Shown in pieces: positions 58,783-64,000 of a DNA stretch of 64,000 bases. A program made the translations under genes and the position numbers. The DNA comes from Clostridiales bacterium (lineage in GTDB: Bacteria > Bacillota > Clostridia > Oscillospirales > Oscillospiraceae): contig DXYV01000003.1 in assembly GCA_019415645.1 (NCBI GenBank), forward strand, positions 1-64,000. The letters run 5' to 3'. The notes under the pieces are model-generated. The model had not been told where the DNA came from and did not search any database. It worked only from the letters and a program-made list of their open reading frames with translations. Position 1 is the first letter of the stretch; the number at the start of each line of letters is the position of its first letter.

Positions 58783-59741
58783 AACCTATAGTCGAAGTCA
58801 GCCATCTCTGCAAATATTTCAAAACGCCCCGGGGACAGCTCCACGCGGTGGAGGATTTGTCCTTCTCGATCCCGGAAAGGACCACCCTGGGTGTGGTGGG
58901 CGAGTCCGGCTGCGGCAAGTCCACCCTGGGCCGGGTCATTATGGGCCTGCATGACGCCACCTCCGGCACGCTCTGCTTCGAGGGAGAGGACGTGACCAAA
59001 CCGGACAAGGCCAAGAAGCGGGCGCTGAACAAGGCCGTCCAGATGATCTTTCAGGACCCCTACTCCTCGCTGGACCCCCGTATGTGCGTGTCCGACCTGA
59101 TCGCCGAGCCCATGAAAGCCATGAAGCTGTACCCCAGCAAGGCGGAGCGGGACCAGCGGGTGGCGGAGCTGATGGACACGGTGGGTCTGGCCCGACGGTT
59201 CGCCTTCTCCTATCCCCACGAGCTGGACGGCGGCCGCCGCCAGCGCATCGGTATCGCCCGGGCGCTGTCGGTAGACCCCAAATTTATCGTCTGCGACGAG
59301 CCTGTGTCCGCCCTGGATGTGTCCATTCAGGCCCAGATTCTCAACCTGCTCCAGGACCTGCAGGACCAGCGGGGTCTGACCTATCTGTTCATCACCCACA
59401 ATCTGTCGGTGGTCAAGCATATCTCCCACAGTATCCTGGTCATGTACCTGGGCAGCGAGGTGGAGCTGTGCGATTCCAAGGAACTGTTCAAGCGGCCGCT
59501 GCACCCCTATACCAAGGGCCTGCTGTCCGCCATTCCCATCCCCTCCATCCATGTGCAGCGGGAGGAGATCATCATGTCCGGTGAGGTCACCTCGCCCATC
59601 AACCCCAAGCCCGGCTGCCGCTTCGCGTCCCGGTGCCCCTACGCCAAGGACAAGTGCCGCGAGGCACTGCCCCAGGTGGAGGAGGTCCTGCCCGGCCACT
59701 TCTGCGCCTGCCACTATGTGAGGGAGATCAACCAGCTGTAA
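58779..59741 (+). CDS. ABC transporter ATPase, OppF/DppF type
   Basis: 320 residues from ATG 58779, overlapping the OppD-type stop; AAAGGAGGGG lies before it. Walker A GESGCGKST, Q-loop IFQDPYSSLDPRM, Walker B IVCDEPVSALDVSIQAQ, H-loop FITHNLSVVKHIS. The signature is variant, LDGGRRQRIGIARAL instead of LSGGQ. I recall this variant in other clostridial OppF proteins, so it is not necessarily inactivating. Cysteine-containing C-terminus as in OppD. Last gene of the operon; no strong terminator is seen before the next promoter. Confidence 0.93.
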   Translation: MKPIVEVSHLCKYFKTPRGQLHAVEDLSFSIPERTTLGVVGESGCGKSTLGRVIMGLHDATSGTLCFEGEDVTKPDKAKKRALNKAVQMIFQDPYSSLDPRMCVSDLIAEPMKAMKLYPSKAERDQRVAELMDTVGLARRFAFSYPHELDGGRRQRIGIARALSVDPKFIVCDEPVSALDVSIQAQILNLLQDLQDQRGLTYLFITHNLSVVKHISHSILVMYLGSEVELCDSKELFKRPLHPYTKGLLSAIPIPSIHVQREEIIMSGEVTSPINPKPGCRFASRCPYAKDKCREALPQVEEVLPGHFCACHYVREINQL

Positions 59742-59752
59742 GGCGCATCCAT

Positions 59753-59781
59753 TTGACAAATGGGGGAAAGTCGGGTATCAT
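59753..59781 (+). promoter_or_regulatory. Promoter of the membrane protein/TetR pair
   Basis: Consensus TTGACA (59753-59758), 17 bases, TATCAT (59776-59781), right after the transporter operon. Confidence 0.75.
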
Positions 59782-59832
59782 GCTCAAAAAGAGCTGGTCC
59801 GGCGCTGCGCGGGCCGGAGAGGAGCGACAAGT

Positions 59833-60393
59833 ATGGCCAGACAACGGGGCAGTTGGTATTTTGAAGGTTATCAGTCCGAGATTCAGCTGGACGACAAGGG
59901 CAGAGAAAAACGCGTCCTGGTCTACCGGGGCGAGTGGTACGGCCTGGGGCTGGAGCCCACCGCCTACCGGCGCTGCAAGCTGACCTTTTTGGGGCTGACG
60001 GTGCTTTTGACTGCCCTCTATCTGCTGATCAACTTTTTCCCGAGCGAGGGCGGGATGACGTCCTGGGTAGGCGCACCCTGCCTGCTGGTGCTGGTGCCCC
60101 TGATCTTCCTGTGGATCGGCCTGGTCAATTTCCTGCCGGCCAAAGAAAAGTGGGAGCTGCGGGTGTTCTACGCCGGCTACCGCCGGATGTACCGGTGGAC
60201 GATTGTGACAATGGTACTGCTGGTGGTTACGGCGGCGGCGGAGCTGGTGTTTCTGGTAAGCGCCGCACAGGCTCCCCTGGCAGAACTGCCTTATCTGCTG
60301 GGCTTAGCGGCCTGCCTGCTTTGCGCGGCGGGGATTTTGCTGCTGGTACGCCGGCATCCCGCCGAGGTGGTGCAGGGACCGGAGGTGCGCTGA
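59833..60393 (+). CDS. Four-span membrane protein of unknown function
   Basis: 186 residues. A soluble N-terminal stretch (SWYFEGYQSEIQLDDKGREKRVLVYRGEWYGLG) is followed by four spans in two hairpins (about residues 50-66, 78-98, 121-140 and 152-170) and a short tail. No family is recognised. The TetR gene starts 42 bases after its stop, so this could be the regulator's target, or a membrane partner controlled with it. Confidence 0.65.
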   Translation: MARQRGSWYFEGYQSEIQLDDKGREKRVLVYRGEWYGLGLEPTAYRRCKLTFLGLTVLLTALYLLINFFPSEGGMTSWVGAPCLLVLVPLIFLWIGLVNFLPAKEKWELRVFYAGYRRMYRWTIVTMVLLVVTAAAELVFLVSAAQAPLAELPYLLGLAACLLCAAGILLLVRRHPAEVVQGPEVR

Positions 60394-60434
60394 ATGATCC
60401 GGCACACCATGGAATGTGAGAGGATGTGGGAGCA

Positions 60435-61052
60435 ATGCCCAAGAAAAAACAGCTGACCAGCCGGCAGAAGCAGGCGATCGAGTCCCGGAAAAAGCTGGTG
60501 ACCGCCGCGACCGAGTTGTTCAATCAACACGGCTATCAGGATACAGCGGTTCAGGACATCTGCGCCAAGGCGGGGCTGTCCGTGGGCGTGTTCTATCACT
60601 ATTTCGCCTCCAAGCAGGACGCGCTGCACGCGGTCCTGGCTCAAAAGACCACGGAGCTGATGGACTTTATTTCAGAGGAGAGCATTTCACAGAACCATGT
60701 GGAGGCCATTTTGGAGGTGTTCGGCTTTGTCTGCCGACAGCAGACCACCGGGTCCTTCGAATTGGTGTGCAACACCTTCGCACCCACGCTGGGCAAACAG
60801 CTGGAGCGGGATCCCAAACTGAAGGAATTTGTGGCGGACATTATCCGGAGCGGCCAAGCGGTTGGAGAGTTCACGGATGAATTTGACTACGAGGACATCG
60901 CCGAGGACCTGCTGACCTCTGCCCGGGGCTATGTGTTCTACTGGTGCGAGGAGGGAGGCAGCTTTGATGTCTGCCGGGCGCAGCACGACTACCTGTGCCG
61001 CATCCTGCGCGCCTATCTGGGCCCCAACGGAACCCTGAAACGCGAAGTATAA
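60435..61052 (+). CDS. TetR/AcrR-family regulator
   Basis: 205 residues from ATG 60435; a GTG at 60426 is a possible alternative. N-terminal HTH: ESRKKLVTAATELFNQHGYQDTAVQDICAKAGLSVGVFYHYFASKQDAL, a near-perfect TetR signature. The C-terminal ligand domain is all-helical and not assignable. It probably represses its own operon with the membrane protein upstream. It closes with a strong terminator at 61064. Confidence 0.92.
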   Translation: MPKKKQLTSRQKQAIESRKKLVTAATELFNQHGYQDTAVQDICAKAGLSVGVFYHYFASKQDALHAVLAQKTTELMDFISEESISQNHVEAILEVFGFVCRQQTTGSFELVCNTFAPTLGKQLERDPKLKEFVADIIRSGQAVGEFTDEFDYEDIAEDLLTSARGYVFYWCEEGGSFDVCRAQHDYLCRILRAYLGPNGTLKREV

Positions 61053-61063
61053 CACAGAACAAA

Positions 61064-61098
61064 AGCCGCCCCGTTTTTGGAACGGGGCGGCTCTTTTT
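61064..61098 (+). terminator. Intrinsic terminator after the TetR gene
   Basis: Twelve-bp stem AGCCGCCCCGTT (61064-61075) with its complement (61081-61092), then CTTTTTG. Confidence 0.9.
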
Positions 61099-61172
61099 GT
61101 GTGCAGACATAAACAGCGGCCGCCGCGCATATATCTGACACATGCAGCAAGGAGCATGGGAGTGGTGTATGT

Positions 61173-61421
61173 GTGAAAGGCAACATGGAAGAACGGGCCC
61201 AGAATCTGGCGCTGTACATCATCGAGAATAAGGCCACGGTGCGCGCGGCGGCCAAACAGTTCGGAATCAGCAAATCCACGGTCCACAAAGACCTTTCCGA
61301 GCGGCTGCCGCTCTTTAACCGGTCGTTATATTTGCAGGCCAAGGCGGTTCTGGAGGAAAATAAGGCAGAGCGCCACATCCGTGGCGGGATTGCCACCCGA
61401 AGGAAATATAAAGGAGAATAG
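61173..61421 (+). CDS. spoIIID: Sporulation transcription factor SpoIIID
   Basis: 82 residues from the GTG at 61173 (ATG 61185 is an alternative). It is close to Bacillus SpoIIID throughout: ERAQNLALYIIENKATVRAAAKQFGISKSTVHKDLSERLP is the helix-turn-helix, followed by the second helix and HIRGGIATRRKYK. In spore formers it acts in the mother cell, activating and repressing sigma-E and sigma-K-period genes. Its presence says the organism belongs to a spore-forming lineage. GGAGCATGGGAG lies upstream; no clear sigma-E promoter could be fixed by eye. Confidence 0.95.
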   Translation: MKGNMEERAQNLALYIIENKATVRAAAKQFGISKSTVHKDLSERLPLFNRSLYLQAKAVLEENKAERHIRGGIATRRKYKGE

Positions 61422-61446
61422 AGAGAACGCAGGGAAGTTCGTCAGG

Positions 61447-61484
61447 CAGGAGGCCCCGGCCGCGAAAGCGGCCGGGGCCTCCTG
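61447..61484. terminator. GAAA-capped hairpin after spoIIID
   Basis: Seventeen-bp perfect stem (61447-61463 with 61468-61484) and GAAA tetraloop, between convergent spoIIID and the deacetylase remnant. T-runs are weak. Confidence 0.75.
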
Positions 61485-61504
61485 TCTGTTGTGGGAGGGA
61501 GTGG

Positions 61505-62104
61505 TCAGGCGGCGGGGGAGGGGACCGGGCACTGCCTGCCCGTGTGGTCCATGGTATAGTCCACGCCGTATTCCCCCTGAATGATGAGCTCAGAAATGGG
61601 GACGAATTCGTAGCCCTCCTGGAGCAGGGTCTCGATGATGGCGGGCAGCGCCTCCGGGGTGTGCAGGGCGGCATTGTGAAAGAGCACGATAGAGCCGGGC
61701 TGGACCTTGGAGGTCACCCGCTGGGTGATCTCATCGGCGGAGATCTCCTTCCAGTCCAGACTGTCCACATCCCATTGGATGGGCTCAATTCCCATGGAAC
61801 GCACGGTGGTGATCACATGATCGTCGTACTCGCCGTAAGGCGGACGGAACAGGGTGGGCCGCACGCCGGTGATGGCCTCGATCTTGTCGCAGGAGGCATT
61901 GAGGTCGGCAATGATCTCGTCAGCGGACAGAGAATTGAAATGGGCGTGGGTGTTGGAGTGGCTCATAATCTCGTGTCCGGCGTCCGCCAGGGCCTTGACC
62001 GATTCCGGGTATTTGTCCACCCAATCGCCTACCACGAAGAACGTGGCCCGCACCTTGTATTTGCTCAGAATGTCGATGAGCGTCTGGGTGTCCTCGTTGC
62101 CCCA
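61505..62104 (-). pseudogene. 5'-truncated polysaccharide deacetylase (PdaB/NodB family)
   Basis: About 200 codons of a NodB-type deacetylase: GNEDTQTLIDILSKY, VRATFFVVGDWVDKYPESV, the metal-binding histidines in SHSNTHAHF, the catalytic region LFRPPYGEYDD, and VLFHN. The family's N-terminal part is missing, including a signal peptide and the FDAAW strand with the catalytic Asp; homology begins abruptly at WGNEDTQ and an in-frame stop lies about 36 bases upstream. The internal ATG (62053) would give a protein without the catalytic base. The gene was therefore cut by a rearrangement near 62104. In spore formers such enzymes remodel cortex peptidoglycan. Confidence 0.8.
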
Positions 62105-62281
62105 GGGTGATGTAAGATAGCGGTCCTTGGGGCTCTAGGGCTCCAAGGACCATTGTTCGTTCAGATGCAGAAGCAGGCGCGGTGCAGAAGGGCAACTGGA
62201 CCTCATAGTTCAATTACTTCTTGTACCTGCGGTGACACTTGGAGTAAGAACCGAATAGCGGTGGCTGATTCGATTATAGGA
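62105..62281. other. Rearrangement junction with hairpin
   Basis: No gene. A 9-bp inverted repeat GGTCCTTGG (62122-62130) / CCAAGGACC (62143-62151) sits just beyond the end of deacetylase homology. It could be a terminator remnant or a mobile-element end. Confidence 0.45.
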
Positions 62282-63214
62282 CTATATGGCAAAATCCAAG
62301 GCCTCTTTGAAGGTTTGAATCATATTTTTTTCATCAGCTGCGCATTGGTGAAGAAAAGCCAGAAATTGGGCCGCTGCAGCTGGCAGCATGCGATCCTGGA
62401 AATACATTACGCCGATTTCGGCTAAGGGCAGATCATCTTTGAGAAAGACGATCTGAAGATGGTGCTTCGGAAAGTGGGCGTTGATTTTCAGATAGTGAGC
62501 CAGCGGAATTAAAGCAACTCCGACATTTTCCTCTAATAAGTCGTGCAGGATGTATCCGCTCTCCACCTCATGGCTGATATGAGGCACAAAACCGCAATTC
62601 CCACAGACATCCTCTACCCGTTTGCGGCTTAGTCTCGAATTCTCACAGATAAAATTTTCTTCTGCAGCCTGCCGCAAAAAGATTCGACGCTTCTGAGCCA
62701 GGGAATTTTCTATGCTGCAGGTCAAAACATAAGGACACTGGGAGAGAAGCTCATAGTGCAGCTTCTCGCTTCGGGGCGGATGAGCACAGATCGCAAGATC
62801 CAGGTTTTGCCGCAGGAGCTGAAGCTCGATCTCCGGCATAGAGTATGAAAATTGTCGGATTCCAATCTCGGGATATTGTGGAGAGAACTCTCTCAGCCGG
62901 TCCGTCAGATAATCTTCGATAGAACAGGCGATGGAGAGGATGTTTTGATCTCTGGAATAGAGCCGCTGTATTTCCTCCAGTCCATGGTTCAAGTTGTCGA
63001 AGGCCTGGTTAACATTAGCAAGGAAAATTTGTCCGTAGGTATTCAGCTCGACCCGGCCCTTCCGGCGCTCAAACAGCGGGATTCCAACCTCCTGCTCCAA
63101 CCGAGTAAGATAACGGCTGAGCCCGGGCTGGGAAATATAGAGCTCCTTGGCCGCCTGGGACAGATTGCCCAGTCTGGCAACTGTGCGGAAATAATTCAAA
63201 TGCGTAAAATCCAT
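62282..63214 (-). CDS. LysR-family transcriptional regulator
   Basis: 310 residues from the ATG at 63214 (GGGAGGAG upstream). HTH: MDFTHLNYFRTVARLGNLSQ then LYISQPGLSRYLTRLEQEVGIPLFER. Effector lobe: ILSIACSIEDYLTDRL, YPEIGIRQFSYSMPEIEL, LLEENVGVALIPLAHYL. It is a paralogue of the LysR protein at 31122 by its opening and GIRQF block, but more AT-rich. It is divergent from the NTF2-like gene at 63459. A perfect inverted repeat (63301-63321) in the shared gap looks like its binding site. Confidence 0.92.
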   Translation of the reverse strand: MDFTHLNYFRTVARLGNLSQAAKELYISQPGLSRYLTRLEQEVGIPLFERRKGRVELNTYGQIFLANVNQAFDNLNHGLEEIQRLYSRDQNILSIACSIEDYLTDRLREFSPQYPEIGIRQFSYSMPEIELQLLRQNLDLAICAHPPRSEKLHYELLSQCPYVLTCSIENSLAQKRRIFLRQAAEENFICENSRLSRKRVEDVCGNCGFVPHISHEVESGYILHDLLEENVGVALIPLAHYLKINAHFPKHHLQIVFLKDDLPLAEIGVMYFQDRMLPAAAAQFLAFLHQCAADEKNMIQTFKEALDFAI

Positions 63215-63300
63215 GACTTCTCCTCCCTGGTCCGATGATCTGCCGTCCGCTTCCATTATAGGGGGAACCGGGCCGGAAGTAAAGGAACCGGCACGATTTC

Positions 63301-63321
63301 GGTATGACTTGTAGTCATACC
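63301..63321. promoter_or_regulatory. LysR-type operator (recognition binding site)
   Basis: GGTATGAC-TTGTA-GTCATACC is a perfect 8-bp dyad containing the T-N11-A LysR consensus. Its centre is about 64 bases before the expected start point of the 63341 promoter, the classic activator position. Confidence 0.75.
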
Positions 63322-63340
63322 CATATGAGAAGCTGGTATT

Positions 63341-63368
63341 TTGCGGAAAGAGACGGCCGTGCTATATT
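63341..63368 (+). promoter_or_regulatory. Promoter of the NTF2-like gene
   Basis: TTGCGG (63341-63346), a 16-base spacer and TATATT (63363-63368). The poor -35 and short spacer fit dependence on an activator. Confidence 0.6.
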
Positions 63369-63458
63369 GAACAAGAAGATGCTTGGCTCCCTTGGATCAT
63401 TTGTTTCTTTTGCATAATGCCTTGCGCCTGAACTGAAAAAGAGAAGGAGACATGACGT

Positions 63459-63878
63459 ATGGACAAATCTCAAATCGTTGCCAGCCTGAAGAAAAGCCCC
63501 GATCCGACCACCATCGGGAAGAAACTCATCATCAACCTTTTCAATGAGTTTTTCCGGGACCATGACATGTCCGCTGTGGAGCGGTATATGCATCCGGACT
63601 ATATCCAGCATGATTTTGACGTGCCGCCCGGGCGGGACGGCTTCAAAGAGTATTTTGCCAATGTCTTTGCCATGTTTCCGGATTTTCATGTAGACATCTT
63701 ACACATTCTGGAGGACGGAGATATGGTAGCGATGCATGGCTATGGTGTGACCGATCCCGGAAAAATCGAAGTGCTGGTGGTGGACACCTATCGCATCAAA
63801 GATGGCCTTCTCTATGAGCATTGGGGTACTGTACAACCGCTTCCTCCTGAGCAATTCGGCAATCCAAATCTGATGTAA
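63459..63878 (+). CDS. SnoaL/NTF2-like fold protein
   Basis: 139 residues; AAGGAGA precedes the ATG. The sequence has the SnoaL-like cone fold: FNEFFRDHDMSAVERYMHPDYIQHD, FKEYFANVFAMFPDFHVDILHILEDGDMVAMHGYG, and IKDGLLYEHWGTVQ. Such proteins act as cyclases, isomerases or small-molecule dehydratases, or only bind ligands. The next gene is a likely membrane transporter 14 bases on. I infer uptake and modification of a small molecule sensed by the divergent LysR protein. Confidence 0.85.
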   Translation: MDKSQIVASLKKSPDPTTIGKKLIINLFNEFFRDHDMSAVERYMHPDYIQHDFDVPPGRDGFKEYFANVFAMFPDFHVDILHILEDGDMVAMHGYGVTDPGKIEVLVVDTYRIKDGLLYEHWGTVQPLPPEQFGNPNLM

Positions 63879-63892
63879 CGGAGAAGTAAGCC

Positions 63893-64000
63893 ATGATGAC
63901 TAGGAAGCAGAACATCATCTTTGTTTATGGGTTGATGAATACTGCCATGTATATCTGTATGGCAGCCACGGCCCTGATCGTAAATGTAGGTTTTCTGACT
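63893..64000 (+). CDS. Membrane transporter, N-terminal fragment (runs off the window)
   Basis: Thirty-six codons are visible: GGAGAAG, then MMTRKQNIIFVYGLMNTAMY and a continuing hydrophobic span. The short basic N-terminus before a long first span fits a major-facilitator or similar carrier, but the family cannot be assigned from this fragment. It is in the LysR-controlled unit with the NTF2-like gene. Confidence 0.5.
   Translation, partial: MMTRKQNIIFVYGLMNTAMYICMAATALIVNVGFLT

Overview
The window looks like the chromosome of a high-GC, spore-forming anaerobic gut clostridium, most likely Oscillospiraceae (Flavonifractor/Lawsonibacter/Intestinimonas-like). The reasons are a SpoIIID gene, a tandem glycine riboswitch upstream of split gcvPA/gcvPB genes, strong Shine-Dalgarno and sigma-A promoter sequences, Gram-positive lipoproteins, an SLH-domain surface protein and GC-rich codon use. 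The genus is inference; no rRNA or tRNA gene was seen.

Layout. 1-880: 3' end of metG, a structured GC-rich intergenic element and a DUF4177 gene. 881-16647: the 23S rRNA methyltransferase gene rlmD, interrupted near its 3' end by a ~14.4-kb integrative mobilizable element (about 2187-16613). The element carries its own C-terminal module fused in frame to RlmD. Its cargo is sigma/anti-sigma, lipoprotein and small membrane proteins, followed by decayed and chimeric genes including a truncated primase. It also has a sigma-like factor with a DUF6076 protein, a RepA-like ATPase, MobC, a relaxase containing a nested membrane-protein gene, and a large serine recombinase. The last codons of the recombinase mirror the rlmD target. 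No type IV secretion genes are present, so transfer would need a helper.

16650-24230: livJHMGF branched-chain amino acid ABC operon, exonuclease III and a TipA-like MerR regulator. 24249-29527: a divergent pair made of a redox operon (Old Yellow Enzyme/enoate reductase, Zn-alcohol dehydrogenase, FMN reductase) and a LysR regulator. 29700-32320: a small XRE/exported-protein pair, a second LysR gene and a dispersed palindromic intergenic repeat. 32345-39330: the glycine cleavage operon gcvT-gcvH-gcvPA-gcvPB-lplA-lpdA on the minus strand under a tandem glycine riboswitch. 39423-43200: an AAA ATPase, an unknown protein, YaaA and an MBL-fold hydrolase. 43406-49350: a MacAB-type efflux operon and an SLH-domain exported protein. 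49358-52000: a fusion of a TetM/EF-G-like ribosomal GTPase with a C-terminal Rae1/YacP-like NYN nuclease. 52145-59741: a perfect sigma-A promoter driving a cytoplasmic beta-helix-type protein and an oligopeptide-type ABC transporter. 59750-64000: a membrane protein with a TetR regulator, spoIIID, a 5'-truncated polysaccharide deacetylase, and a LysR gene divergent from an NTF2-like gene and a transporter that runs off the window.

The most notable points are the RlmD/recombinase C-terminal module exchange, the GTPase-Rae1 fusion, the mobB-like gene nested in the relaxase, an apparent AUU-initiated gene on the element, and a textbook LysR binding site at the right edge. All functions are read from sequence by eye; no database search was run.
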